In this document: positions 44,341 to 53,724 of the stretch, in pieces
Numbering within the stretch: the first letter of the stretch is position 1
Layout of the letters: each line of letters starts with the position of its first letter
NCBI GenBank assembly: GCA_031426735.1
Contig: JASJPK010000055.1
Span: 1 to 57,625, forward strand
DNA: 57,625 bases
Origin: PFJX01 sp031426735
GTDB lineage: Bacteria; Pseudomonadota; Gammaproteobacteria; Burkholderiales; Thiobacillaceae
Reading direction: 5' to 3'
Translations under genes and position numbers: made by a program
Notes under the pieces: generated by a model
Seen by the model: only the letters and a program-made list of their open reading frames with translations
Databases searched by the model: none
Told to the model about the DNA's origin: nothing

Positions 44341-44997
44341 ATGGCCCCAATTTCCGATCCTGTCGATAAAGCCACGCTGCGCAAGCAGTTGCGCGCGCGC
44401 CGCGCCGCCGTCAGCGCGGCCGAACGGCATGCCGCCGGCCGCCAGTTGGCGCGTCTGGCCTTGCGCCACCGCCTGTTGGCGCGGCACCGCCGCATTGGTT
44501 TCTACATGCCGGCGAAGAACGAAATCGACGTCTTGCCGCTGCTGCGCGCCGCTATGCGCATGGGAGTGACCTGTTACCTGCCGGTGGTGCCGGCACGCGG
44601 TCTGGTCGACGTGGGGCGACACAAACTGTGGTTCACCCGATTGCGCGGCCAGGAGCAGGGTCTGCTGCGACCGCACGCCGCCTGGGTCAACAATCGTTAC
44701 GGCATTCCGGAGTACCAGCCGCGCGGCGGTCGCCGGGTACGTGCGCAACAACTTGATCTGTTGTTCATGCCGCTGCTCGGGTTCGACCGCCAGGGCTGGC
44801 GCATTGGCATGGGTGGCGGCTACTACGATGCCAGTCTGGCGCATCTCAGGCGCTGCCGACACTGGCGTCGGCCGCATCTGATCGGCGTCGCATTTGCCGT
44901 GCAGGAGATTGCCCGCGCGCCCTGCGATCCCTGGGATGTGCGCCTGGATGCCATCCTGACCGAACGGGCTTACCGCAAGGCCGGCGAGGTTTTATGA
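44341..44997 (+). CDS. 5-formyltetrahydrofolate cyclo-ligase
   Basis: A 218-residue enzyme (YgfA/Fau family) that uses ATP to return 5-formyl-THF to 5,10-methenyl-THF. It has KATLRKQLRARRAAVSAAE near the start, FYMPAKNEIDVLPLL and the signature GMGGGYYDASLAHLRR. The start at 44341 lies right after 6S RNA; in many bacteria 6S and this gene form one primary transcript. The stop overlaps the oxyR start by 4 bp. Confidence 0.95.
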   Translation: MAPISDPVDKATLRKQLRARRAAVSAAERHAAGRQLARLALRHRLLARHRRIGFYMPAKNEIDVLPLLRAAMRMGVTCYLPVVPARGLVDVGRHKLWFTRLRGQEQGLLRPHAAWVNNRYGIPEYQPRGGRRVRAQQLDLLFMPLLGFDRQGWRIGMGGGYYDASLAHLRRCRHWRRPHLIGVAFAVQEIARAPCDPWDVRLDAILTERAYRKAGEVL

Positions 44998-45896
44998 CAC
45001 TGCAAGAACTGCGTTATCTGGTCGCGTTGGCCGACAGCGGCCACTTCGGGCAAGCCGCCGAAGCCTGTTTCGTCAGCCAATCGACGCTGTCCACTGGTTT
45101 GAAGAAGCTGGAGGACTTCCTCGGCGTGATCGTGTTCGACCGCTCGCTGAAGCGGGTCACGCCGACGCCGATCGGCCGCGAAATCGTCGAATCGGCGCGC
45201 CGCATCATCGATGAAACCGCACGCATCCGGGAATTGGCCAGTTATGCCCAGGACCCGATGGAGCGCACCCTGCATCTCGGCGTGATCCCTACCTTGGGGC
45301 CGTATTACCTGCCGCATGTGCTGACCCGGGTGCGCGCGGCCCACCCCAGGTTGCGCCTGTTGTTGCGCGAGGAAATGACGCCGCACATGCTCGCCCATCT
45401 GGCCGAGGGCAAGCTCGATGCCGGCCTGCTTGCCTTGCCCATCGACGACGCCAGTCTGGAAGTCGCGCCGCTGTTCGTGGAACCCTTCCTCGCCGCCGTG
45501 CCGGCCGGGCATGCGCTGGCCAAGGGGAAGTCGGTCAAGATCGACGACCTCGCCGCCGCCGGCCTGATGTTGCTGGAAGAAGGCCACTGCCTGCGCGACC
45601 AGGCGCTGGCAGCCTGCCACCTGCAAAGCCTCAAGAGCGAAGAAATCCGCGCCACCAGCCTGGAAACCCTGCGCCAGATGGTCGCCATGGGCCTGGGCGT
45701 GACGCTGATCCCCGCGCTGGCCGGCGCCGGCGGCAACCTGGGCGGCGATCAGGTCGTGCTGAAGCCGGTCGCGAAACCGGGGGCGGCGCGCACCATCGGC
45801 CTGGTCTGGCGTCGCCGTTCGGCGCTGGCGCCCAGCATCGAGCGCCTGGCCGAAACGCTGGCGGCACAACTGCCGCCCGGCGTGGCGGCACCGTAG
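44994..45896 (+). CDS. oxyR: Peroxide-sensing regulator OxyR
   Basis: A 300-residue LysR-type regulator with an N-terminal winged HTH (MTLQELRYLVALADSGHFGQ, residues 1-60) and a substrate-like domain. The redox pair is present at exactly the E. coli positions: C199 and C208 in GHCLRDQALAACH. Oxidation forms a disulfide that changes DNA binding. It overlaps the cyclo-ligase by 4 bp. The rubrerythrin operon at 53.2 kb is a plausible target. The stop codon TAG (45894-45896) is part of the CGTAGGAGC of the REP-like repeat that follows. Confidence 0.95.
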   Translation: MTLQELRYLVALADSGHFGQAAEACFVSQSTLSTGLKKLEDFLGVIVFDRSLKRVTPTPIGREIVESARRIIDETARIRELASYAQDPMERTLHLGVIPTLGPYYLPHVLTRVRAAHPRLRLLLREEMTPHMLAHLAEGKLDAGLLALPIDDASLEVAPLFVEPFLAAVPAGHALAKGKSVKIDDLAAAGLMLLEEGHCLRDQALAACHLQSLKSEEIRATSLETLRQMVAMGLGVTLIPALAGAGGNLGGDQVVLKPVAKPGAARTIGLVWRRRSALAPSIERLAETLAAQLPPGVAAP

Positions 45897-45961
45897 GAGC
45901 ACCTTCCAAGGCGCGATTTTCCGGTTTGGCACCAGATCGCGCCTTGGAAGGCGCTCCTACG
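45892..45961. repeat. Inverted pair of GTAGGAGCGCCTTCCAAGGC repeats
   Basis: Arms at 45892-45917 and 45936-45961 are the same unit as at 3943-4032, here inverted (one mismatch) with an 18-bp loop, able to form a long hairpin at the 3' end of oxyR, possibly limiting read-through. The left arm overlaps the oxyR stop codon. Confidence 0.88.
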
Positions 45962-46136
45962 GGGGGTGCGGAATTCAAGTAATTCGTTGGCGGGACGATA
46001 ACCGGTCAAGTTCATCGCTGCCCGCTTCCACCGTGACTACAGCCCAGCATGCCCGCTGTACCCGTCTTGCAACGCCTTGCCCCGATGGCGCTTGTCGTTT
46101 GCGGCGCATCCGGTTTGGGCCACCGCCAAGACACGC

Positions 46137-48887
46137 ATGAAAATCGCGCTTGGGCTCCGCGCCCGCTTGGCGTTGCCGCTGGTTGCGGCAGCCGGCGTAT
46201 TGCTCGGCGCGATCGTCTGGCAATCGCTTGCCGAGCGCGGCCAATTGCGGCGCGATGCGGCGGAAACCCTGCTACAGAAGGCGAAGCTGATTGCCGCGCG
46301 GCAGCAGTCACTGGTCGCGCGCGCCGACGCGACCATCAGCAGCCTGCTGTTGCGCCCGGAATTGCATTCCGCAGATGCAGCCACGTGTGCGCGCGAACTG
46401 CGCGAACTCGTCGAACTGCAGCCGGAGTTCAACCAGATCGGGCTGGTGCGCTCCGACGGCGACATCACGTGCGCGGCGACGCCGCCCACCGGCCGCGTCA
46501 ACGTCGCCGACCGCGCCTGGTTTCGCCAGGCCCTGCAAAGTCGCAGCCTGGTGGTCAGCGATGTGGTGACCGGGCGCATTCTCGACAAGCCCGTCGTCAT
46601 GCTCGCCAAGGCGATCCACGACCGGGCAGGGCGCGTGACCGGGGCGGTCTATGTGTCGATCGATCTGACCTGGCTGCACGCCGAATTGGGCCAATCCGGC
46701 TTGCCGGCCGGTTCCCGCCTGTGGGTGATCGACCGCCTGGGCGGCATTGCCCTGCGCCATCCCGACCCAGAGGGTTGGGTCGGCCGGAATGTGGCGGCGA
46801 TGCCGTCGATGCAACATTTCCTGGTGCCCGGCTACGAAGGTGTGCTGCAAGCAAAAGGGCTGGACGGGACGCCCCGTCTATTCGGCTACGTTCCCTTGCT
46901 GAACACGCAGTCCGGCCAGTTGCGGCTGTTTCTGACCGTGCCGAAGGCGGTGGTCGAAGCGCCGGCAGATCAGCGTTTTCTGAAAAATCTGGTCATCATG
47001 CTGTGCGTGCTCGCGGTCGTGGCGGCGCTGCTGGCCGGCAGCGTCTACCGGTTGCTGGTGCGCCCGCTGGCCATTCTGGCGCGCACGGCGGCGAGTCTGG
47101 GCGCCGGCAATCTCGATGCGCGCAGCGGCCTGCCCCATAGCGACGACGAGATCGGGCAACTGGCGAAAACCCTGGACGACGCCATTACCGAACGCAAGCG
47201 CGCCGAGGCGGAACAACTGGCGGCACGGACCATGTTGCAAACCGTGGTCGACACGGTGCCGCTGTGCATCTTCTGGAAGGACCGCCAATCGCGTTATCTG
47301 GGCTGCAACCGGACCTTCGCGCGCCTGGCCGGCACGGACAATCCGCTCGATCTGGACGGCAAGGACGATTACGAATTCGATTGGCGCGCCTTTGCCCACC
47401 TGTACCAACAAGACGATGCAGAAGTGATGGATAGCGGCCTCGCCAAATACAACATTGTCGAACCGCTCGATCTGGGCGGCGGCACTCCGGTCTGGCTGGA
47501 GACCAGCAAGGTGCCGCTACGCGACGCGCAGGGCCGTGTGTACGGGGTGCTCGGCGTGTTCCAGGACATCACCGAGAAAAAATTTGCGGCTGATGCGCTG
47601 CTGGCGCGCGAACGGGAGTTCCACACCCTGGCGGACAACGTGCCGGATAACGTGGTCCGCTTCGACTGCGAGGCGCGCGCGCGCTATGTGAATCCTGCCC
47701 TGGAAAAATCCATCGGCATTCCGGCCGCCGAACTGCTCGGACGCTGCCCCACCGAAACCTTTCCCGGTGGTGGGTTCGCCGCCTTAGAACAGGCGATCCG
47801 CGAGGTCGTCGCCGATGGCGAGAGCTGCATCATCGAGCAGATGGTGCCCGGTCCGGACGGCGAGTTGCGCCATCATTCCATCCACATCGTCGCCGAGAAG
47901 GATGCGGATGGCTGCACGGTCAGCGTGCTGGCGATCGGGCGCGACGTCACCGAGCAGAGGCGCAACGAGGAAGAACTGCGCCTGGCCGCCAGCGTGTTCC
48001 ACAACACGCAGGAGGGCATCATCGTCACTGATGCGGCGGCGACGATCCTGTCGGTCAACCCGGCCTTCAGCGAAATTACCGGCTACGCGGCGGTGGAGGC
48101 GCTCGGCAGGAAACCCAGTCTGCTGCGCTCGGAGCATCACCCGGCCGAGTTTTACCGGGACATGTGGCAGGCGCTGCTGCGTCAGGGCCGCTGGCAGGGT
48201 GAAGTCTGGAACCGGCGCAAGAGCGGCGATCTTTATCTGGAATGGATGACCATCAGCGCGGTGCTCGGCGACGACGGCAAGCCGATGCGCTATGTCTCGG
48301 TCTTCCACGACATTACCGAGATGCGGCGCAAGGACGAACATATCCGCCACCTCGCCTTTCATGACGTGCTGACCGGCCTGCCCAACCGCGCCCTGTTCCA
48401 GGAGCGCCTGGAGCACGCCATCGAGCGCGCACGGCGGGAAGGCAGCCGTTTGTCGGTGACCTTCCTCGACCTCGACGGCTTCAAGTGCGTCAACGACAGC
48501 CGCGGCCATGATGTCGGCGACCTGTTGTTGCAGGGCATCGCCGAGCGCCTCCGCACCCGCCTGCGGCGTGGCGTGGATACCGTGGCGCGCCTCGGCGGCG
48601 ACGAATTCGTGGTGCTGATGGAAGACCTCAAAGAGGCGCAACAGTGCGCTTGCCTGGCTGCGGAAATCATCGTCGACATCGCGCGACCGATGGAATTGCG
48701 CGGTTGTCCGGTGCAGGTGGGCGCGTCGATGGGCATGGCGTTCTTTCCCGAGGATGGCGACAACGTGCAGGAATTGATGCGCCGGGCCGACATCGCCATG
48801 TACGCGGCCAAGCTGGCGGGCAAGGGCACCTTCCGCTTCTTCCGCGCCGACATGCTCGACGCGGCGGGCACCCGCCACCCGCGCTGA
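46137..48887 (+). CDS. Membrane diguanylate cyclase: dCache, HAMP, PAS, GGDEF
   Basis: A 916-residue protein. TM1 (about 9-28), a periplasmic dCache-like sensor (about 40-285, with DRAWFRQALQ and VYVSIDLTWLHAEL), TM2 (about 286-306), HAMP, three PAS-type domains (about 375-500, 505-625, 630-760) and a GGDEF domain: intact GGDEF motif (RLGGDEFVVL) with an inhibitory site RGVD five residues before it. No EAL or HD-GYP domain follows. It makes c-di-GMP in response to a periplasmic or cytoplasmic signal that cannot be read. I begin at the ATG at 46137 (MKIALGLRARL) because it precedes TM1 directly. Confidence 0.94.
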   Translation: MKIALGLRARLALPLVAAAGVLLGAIVWQSLAERGQLRRDAAETLLQKAKLIAARQQSLVARADATISSLLLRPELHSADAATCARELRELVELQPEFNQIGLVRSDGDITCAATPPTGRVNVADRAWFRQALQSRSLVVSDVVTGRILDKPVVMLAKAIHDRAGRVTGAVYVSIDLTWLHAELGQSGLPAGSRLWVIDRLGGIALRHPDPEGWVGRNVAAMPSMQHFLVPGYEGVLQAKGLDGTPRLFGYVPLLNTQSGQLRLFLTVPKAVVEAPADQRFLKNLVIMLCVLAVVAALLAGSVYRLLVRPLAILARTAASLGAGNLDARSGLPHSDDEIGQLAKTLDDAITERKRAEAEQLAARTMLQTVVDTVPLCIFWKDRQSRYLGCNRTFARLAGTDNPLDLDGKDDYEFDWRAFAHLYQQDDAEVMDSGLAKYNIVEPLDLGGGTPVWLETSKVPLRDAQGRVYGVLGVFQDITEKKFAADALLAREREFHTLADNVPDNVVRFDCEARARYVNPALEKSIGIPAAELLGRCPTETFPGGGFAALEQAIREVVADGESCIIEQMVPGPDGELRHHSIHIVAEKDADGCTVSVLAIGRDVTEQRRNEEELRLAASVFHNTQEGIIVTDAAATILSVNPAFSEITGYAAVEALGRKPSLLRSEHHPAEFYRDMWQALLRQGRWQGEVWNRRKSGDLYLEWMTISAVLGDDGKPMRYVSVFHDITEMRRKDEHIRHLAFHDVLTGLPNRALFQERLEHAIERARREGSRLSVTFLDLDGFKCVNDSRGHDVGDLLLQGIAERLRTRLRRGVDTVARLGGDEFVVLMEDLKEAQQCACLAAEIIVDIARPMELRGCPVQVGASMGMAFFPEDGDNVQELMRRADIAMYAAKLAGKGTFRFFRADMLDAAGTRHPR

Positions 48888-48932
48888 CGCGGGCTTGGCT
48901 CGCGGTAGCGCTTCGGTGCGCGCGTAAGGCCG

Positions 48933-48959
48933 AAAAAAAAGCCCGCCAAGTGGCGGGCT
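48933..48959 (-). terminator. Rho-independent terminator for the small secreted protein gene
   Basis: Read on the minus strand: stem AGCCCGCCA/TGGCGGGCT followed by eight T, 26 bp after the stop of the gene at 48985-49362. It would also end the fcc operon transcript. Confidence 0.9.
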
Positions 48960-48984
48960 CGGGAAGCGGCGGTGAATCTGCCGA

Positions 48985-49362
48985 TCAATACTTGTAGGCG
49001 TTGCCCTTGTAGAACTTCTTGAAGGTGTTGGTGGCCATGCCGTCGTCCTTCACGCGCTGATACTCGCCGTTCTCGCTCGGTATGACGCGGGTGCAGCGTT
49101 CCGGTTCGGTCGGGAACTGGGTGCAGAAATGGCCGTCGTCGACGATTTTCCAGGTGCCGACCCGACGCTTTTTGTTGTCCAGCACTTGCGTCAGTTTGCC
49201 TTCGGGCGAGTAGTAGGCGGTGTAGTTCTTGCCCAGCGCGTCGGCGAAGCCCGAAGCGGAGTTGCCGGCGATCAGGCTTTTGACCTGGTCGGCGCTGAGC
49301 GGGCCGCCGGCGTTGGCGGTGGCGGAAGCAAACAACAGGCAAAGCAGGGCGAAACGTTTCAT
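48985..49362 (-). CDS. Small secreted protein, DUF995-like
   Basis: A 125-residue protein with a signal peptide (MKRFALLCLLFASATANAGG, cut after ANA) and AGGAGATC before the start. The mature part runs ADQVKSLIAGNSASGFADAL...YYSPEGKLTQVL...GTWKIVDDGHFCTQF...CTRVI, with two cysteines likely to form a disulfide. The pattern (GTWKI, GHFCTQF) resembles DUF995-type proteins, of unknown function. Last gene on the minus strand after the fccAB operon genes, though a T-rich hairpin separates it from the membrane gene. Confidence 0.75.
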   Translation of the reverse strand: MKRFALLCLLFASATANAGGPLSADQVKSLIAGNSASGFADALGKNYTAYYSPEGKLTQVLDNKKRRVGTWKIVDDGHFCTQFPTEPERCTRVIPSENGEYQRVKDDGMATNTFKKFYKGNAYKY

Positions 49363-49403
49363 GGGGATCTCCTCGTAGGGTTGCAGCAAAAAACGAAACA
49401 ATG

Positions 49404-49434
49404 AAAAACCAGCGGGCGCCGGCGCGACGCCCGC
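49404..49434 (-). terminator. Hairpin and T-run after the membrane protein gene
   Basis: On the minus strand GCGGGCG/CGCCCGC with a GC-rich loop, then TGGTTTTT. A weak or partial terminator between the membrane gene and the small secreted protein gene. Confidence 0.55.
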
Positions 49435-49445
49435 GTTGACAAGGC

Positions 49446-50654
49446 TCAGGCCGCCTGCAGGCTCGGCATGCGTTCCTGTGCGGGGGTCAGTTGCAACCGG
49501 CGCAGCAAAGTCAGCAGCACTTGCAGTGTCTTCAGTTGCAGCAGCAGGAAGGGCAGCAGGAACAAATACATTGCCGGCGTCCACATCATCACCAGCATGT
49601 TGCCGAGCAGACCGAACTTGACCACGAACAAGCCGAATACCGGGAAGGCGACGCCGGGACAGACCAGCGCGTAGGTGGTGGCATGCACCTTGTCGCCGTA
49701 AATGAAGTCGTTGAAGTAATTCAGCCGCTTCATCACGCTGAAGCCGATCATGCCGAAGATCAGCTGGATGGCGAACAGTGTCATCAGCACGACGAACGTT
49801 TCCGCCGAACTGATATGGCCGCCGAGCGCTTCGCCCATGCCGTGCGAGGTGCGCATGAAGGTAATGCCGAGCAGCGTCGTGATCGGGATCATCAACCACA
49901 GGCTGGGCGCGGCTTCGACCCGGATGCCGTGGGTCAGCATGGTGTGGAAGCCGATCACCAGCATGACGACCATCAGCAGCGCGGCCGAGGTGGCGAAGAA
50001 GGCCGACAGCGCGATGCTGATCGCGACGATTTCACGCACATGGCTCATCGCGGCGGGCGCGGCGAGGCCGACGGCGATCATCGACAGCGCGAAGATGGAG
50101 ACCATCGGCGCCAGGCTGTTGTTCTGCTCGAAGCTGTATCCCTTGTGCAGCAGCATGCGCACGAAGTAGTTGCCGAGGATGCGCAAGGCGTAAATGCCGA
50201 TGGAGACGAAAGTGAGCATCGCCAACGGGAAGATGTACTCGATCACATCCCACAGGCCAGGAATCAGCAGCGACGACGATACGAACAACACGTTGACCGT
50301 CATCGCCATGGTCAGCGGCACCACCATCAGGCTGATTTCGGCGCTGGAATTGCGCAGCTTGGCGTAGGCCTCCGTCTTCTTGTAAAGGCTGAACTCACGC
50401 GTGTTCCAGATCATCAACGAGAAGTGAATGATCGCCAGGCCGAACACGATGGCCAGACACAGCCCGATCCACAGGGCTTTAAGGCTGGGTTCGCCGGACA
50501 GGATCGGCCAGAGCTGGTCGAACGAGATGATGCCGGTCTCGTGTGGCAGCAGGAAGTTGAGATACAGGAAAAACGAGATGGCCAAGCCGCCCGAGCCGAG
50601 CGCGCCGAGGTGATAGGCCGGGATGTATTTCTCTTGCAGGTTTTTACGAAACAT
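49446..50654 (-). CDS. Multi-pass membrane protein in the fcc operon, unknown function
   Basis: A 402-residue protein starting at the ATG at 50654 (MFRKNLQEKYIPAYHLG) behind GGAGAG. About ten hydrophobic segments run throughout, with GALGSGGLAISFFLYLNFLL near the start and a repeated 'EIxLMVVPLTMAMTVN' segment; a TehA/SLAC1-type anion channel fold is possible but not certain. It follows fccB by ~99 bp on the same strand and a stable hairpin lies between. A role in sulfide, sulfur or sulfite traffic is inferred from the operon only. Confidence 0.6.
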   Translation of the reverse strand: MFRKNLQEKYIPAYHLGALGSGGLAISFFLYLNFLLPHETGIISFDQLWPILSGEPSLKALWIGLCLAIVFGLAIIHFSLMIWNTREFSLYKKTEAYAKLRNSSAEISLMVVPLTMAMTVNVLFVSSSLLIPGLWDVIEYIFPLAMLTFVSIGIYALRILGNYFVRMLLHKGYSFEQNNSLAPMVSIFALSMIAVGLAAPAAMSHVREIVAISIALSAFFATSAALLMVVMLVIGFHTMLTHGIRVEAAPSLWLMIPITTLLGITFMRTSHGMGEALGGHISSAETFVVLMTLFAIQLIFGMIGFSVMKRLNYFNDFIYGDKVHATTYALVCPGVAFPVFGLFVVKFGLLGNMLVMMWTPAMYLFLLPFLLLQLKTLQVLLTLLRRLQLTPAQERMPSLQAA

Positions 50655-50720
50655 TTCTTCTCTCCTCACAACAGGGTGAATGACGCCGAACCGGATTGCC
50701 CGGTCGGCATACCTCGACAA

Positions 50721-50747
50721 GGCGGGATGCCGCGAAAGCACCCCGCC
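50721..50747 (-). other. Intercistronic hairpin between fccB and the membrane gene
   Basis: GGCGGGATGC and GCACCCCGCC pair around CGCGAAA. There is no T-run, so it is probably an mRNA-stabilising or processing hairpin rather than a terminator; it may set the ratio of FccB to the downstream protein. Confidence 0.55.
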
Positions 50748-50753
50748 GTGGCT

Positions 50754-52016
50754 TTATCCGAGCGTGTCCGCCCAGATATGTTCGAACCAGGTTTTGTTGT
50801 ATTCGAAGTTCAGTTCATCGCTTTCCAGCGCTGCGCCGCCGCCGGGTTGCCGGATGTAGGCTTCCTTGTCCGGGTCGTAGCGCATGACCACGGCGATCGG
50901 GCCGGAGGTGGTGTCGGACGTGGCCGAATAGCTGGTGCTGCCGATCACCGGGTAGGGATTCGGTTCGCGCTCGTTGAATATTTCGACCAGCGCGGCGGCG
51001 CAGATCTTGGCCTGGTTGTTGGAGACATGCGCCGACTTGGGCATGTTGGAGGCGACCGAGTCGCCCAGTACATGCACGAACGGCACGTTCGGCGATTCGT
51101 AGGTGGCGCCGTTGACCGGGCACCAGACGCCGGCGCTGTCGGTGCGCACGCCGGCCTGAGCGCAGATCGCGTTGGCGCGCTGTTTCGGCACGATGTTGAT
51201 GACGTCGGCCTTGACGTCCTCGAACTCGCTGGTAACCAGCATGTTCTGGTGATCGACCTTGGTGACCAGGTTGTACGGACGGTGCTCGATCATGCCGGGG
51301 TAGAACTTCTTCCAGGCGTCCTTGAACATGGGGCCTTTCGAAACCACGTCGAAATGCCCGTCGAGCATGATGATCTTGGACTTCGGCTTGTGTTGCTTGA
51401 AGTAATGCGCGACCAGGCTGGCCCGCTCGTACGGGCCGGACACGCAACGGCCGGGCGGCGGCGGGCTGGCGATGACGAAGACGCCGCCATCCGGCATCGC
51501 TTCCAACTGTTTGCGCAGCGCGACGGTTTGCGGCCCGGCCTTCCAGGCATGCAGCACTTTGCCGGCGGCTTCGCCCGCGGCATAGCCCTCAATCTGATCG
51601 GTCATGAACTCGACGCCGGGCGCGAGGACCAGACGGTCGTAGGCGATCTTCTTGCCGCCCTGGGTGGTGACCACGCGTTTGTCGGTATCCACGCCGATGG
51701 CGCTGTCCTTCACCATGTCGATGCCGTAGCCGGGCAAGTGGTCGTAGCTCTTGATGATGTCGTCCATGTTGCGCAGGCCGCCCAGCACCCAGTTCGACAT
51801 CGGGCAGGAATAGAACTTGTCGCTCGGCTCGATCAGCATCACTTTGATGTCAGGGTCCCAGATACGCAGATATTTGGCGCAGGTGGCGCCGCCGAAACCG
51901 GCGCCGACGATCACGACATGCGGTTTGCCGGTTTGGGCGAAGGCGAATTTCGGGGTCAGCGCGGCAGCGATGCCGGCGCCGGTCAGTTTCAGGAAGTCAC
52001 GACGATGCAGGGTCAT
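50754..52016 (-). CDS. fccB: Flavocytochrome c sulfide dehydrogenase, flavoprotein subunit
   Basis: A 420-residue flavoprotein with a twin-arginine signal (HRRDFLKL, residues 4-11; cut near residue 28), so it is exported folded to the periplasm. The FAD site is VVIVGAGFGGATCAKYLR (34-51). The redox cysteine of PPPPGRCVSGPYERAS is C191. FccB oxidises sulfide and passes electrons to FccA. In homologues I recall, the partner cysteine stands in an NTCYS-like motif near the C-terminus; here the aligned stretch is GSTSYSATS, with serine (S362). It has other cysteines (C71, C285, C299, C339). It follows fccA by 22 bp. Confidence 0.9.
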   Translation of the reverse strand: MTLHRRDFLKLTGAGIAAALTPKFAFAQTGKPHVVIVGAGFGGATCAKYLRIWDPDIKVMLIEPSDKFYSCPMSNWVLGGLRNMDDIIKSYDHLPGYGIDMVKDSAIGVDTDKRVVTTQGGKKIAYDRLVLAPGVEFMTDQIEGYAAGEAAGKVLHAWKAGPQTVALRKQLEAMPDGGVFVIASPPPPGRCVSGPYERASLVAHYFKQHKPKSKIIMLDGHFDVVSKGPMFKDAWKKFYPGMIEHRPYNLVTKVDHQNMLVTSEFEDVKADVINIVPKQRANAICAQAGVRTDSAGVWCPVNGATYESPNVPFVHVLGDSVASNMPKSAHVSNNQAKICAAALVEIFNEREPNPYPVIGSTSYSATSDTTSGPIAVVMRYDPDKEAYIRQPGGGAALESDELNFEYNKTWFEHIWADTLG

Positions 52017-52038
52017 TTCTTGTCTCCTCGGGCCTGGG

Positions 52039-52416
52039 TTATTTGATCGCGGCGAAGTACGCGGCGAGGTCTTCGTATTCCGTGTCGGAGTAGCCGAGCG
52101 CGTATTTCTTCATCACCGTCGCCTCGCGCCTGCCGGCTTTGAAGTCCTGCATGGCCGCGATGAAATAAGCCTTGTCCTGGCCGGCCAGGCCGGGGATGGC
52201 GTTGTTGCTCTTGCCGTTCGGGCCGTGGCAGATGAAGCAGGTCGCGGCGATGGTTTTGGTATGGGCGACGCAGACGCTGGCGGGGTTTTCCCAGCCGGCG
52301 ATCAAACAAGGCGGCGGCTCGGCCTTGCTTTGGGCGCCGCTTTCGGCGGCTTGGGTGGGGACGGACAACATCAGGCTGGCGCCTGCTACTCCGAATAACA
52401 CGTGCTTCATGGTCAT
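52039..52416 (-). CDS. fccA: Flavocytochrome c sulfide dehydrogenase, cytochrome subunit
   Basis: A 125-residue monohaem cytochrome c553. I start at the ATG at 52416 (GAGGAAACC upstream; a second ATG lies two codons on) because it precedes the signal peptide MTMKHVLFGVAGASLMLSVPT, cut after TQA. Haem binding is at CFICH, with a distal methionine likely in ATVMKKYALGYSD. Two further cysteines (PPPCLIAGW and SVCVAH) may form a disulfide. It receives electrons from FccB. First gene of the operon. Confidence 0.88.
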   Translation of the reverse strand: MTMKHVLFGVAGASLMLSVPTQAAESGAQSKAEPPPCLIAGWENPASVCVAHTKTIAATCFICHGPNGKSNNAIPGLAGQDKAYFIAAMQDFKAGRREATVMKKYALGYSDTEYEDLAAYFAAIK

Positions 52417-52485
52417 GGTTTCCTCGCTTTCCAGGTCGGTGGACTTGTCCGCTGCGTGACGGCTGGCTAGCCATGCACGCGGCAT

Positions 52486-53208
52486 TTTTTCGAACGGCGC
52501 AGGTTATTCACCTAGTCAAACGCACTATTGATAACCCATTGATTTGTTGAATCACGATCAAAAAGCTGTTTCGCGTGAAACGGGGAGGCTTCGTGCAGGA
52601 CCGAACAGGATCCGTCCAAGCCGTCGCCTTGATGCAGGCCGATCGGGCCATGGTTTCCGGTATCGGTGCGGACGACAGAGGTAGTCTGGTCATGGCTGTG
52701 CCTTCCATGAATCAACACGATTGGAAATACAGCGGCGGAATCAGCGTCCGTCGCGCGGTGCAGGCAATGCAGGGGGAAAGATCAGCCGCCGGGTGGCGCT
52801 GTGATTCGCATCAGGCTGTGGCAGCCGGCAGGCTGCGCAGAGGCAAACAGAAGCTCAGACAAAGCGAAGAGAGATTTATTGCAAACCAATGTATAGCAAT
52901 TCATTTGAATCTCCATCCATCCGTTTTGGGGGATTTTTGTCGTCTTTATTGTTGATCTGAAGACGTTGATGTCTTTATATCAGAATATAAGCATATTGCA
53001 ATATGGTTACCCATTTATTGAACATGGTAATTTCTTTATATCGCCATGGAGTTCGGTCGAGATGTTGTCAGGATGTGCAGGAGAACTGCATTTTCAATCT
53101 ACAAATTAGATCGATCTGATTAAATCTATTCATTGGAGCCGGATGATCTGCATCGGTAGGATGCATTCCGTCACTTAGTTCAACCCCCCAACCGACCAGG
53201 AGATCGCC
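52486..53208. other. 723-bp intergenic region between fccA and rubrerythrin
   Basis: Holds the divergent promoters of the fcc and rubrerythrin operons. The part from about 52860 is strikingly AT-rich (for example TCTTTATATCAGAATATAAG). No ORF there is convincing; a 126-codon frame (52575-52955) has no ribosome site and no recognisable content. See the palindrome entry for the main candidate operator. Confidence 0.6.
52992..53005. promoter_or_regulatory. Perfect 14-bp palindrome, candidate operator
   Basis: CATATTGCAATATG, 204 bp before the rubrerythrin start, in the AT-rich part of the region. Its perfect symmetry suggests a dimeric regulator; which one is unknown. Confidence 0.45.
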
Positions 53209-53682
<474 letters not shown>

Positions 53683-53724
53683 GCTTGAATAACCACCCCA
53701 CCCACTTCGAACCAAGGAGAAATC

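Noticed and set aside
49491..52046. Open frame of 851 codons on the plus strand
   Set aside because: Antisense to the membrane protein gene and fccB; histidine/glutamine-rich shadow translation.
52575..52955. 126-codon plus-strand frame upstream of rubrerythrin
   Set aside because: No ribosome site, no recognisable domain, and composition changes within the frame from GC-rich to AT-rich.
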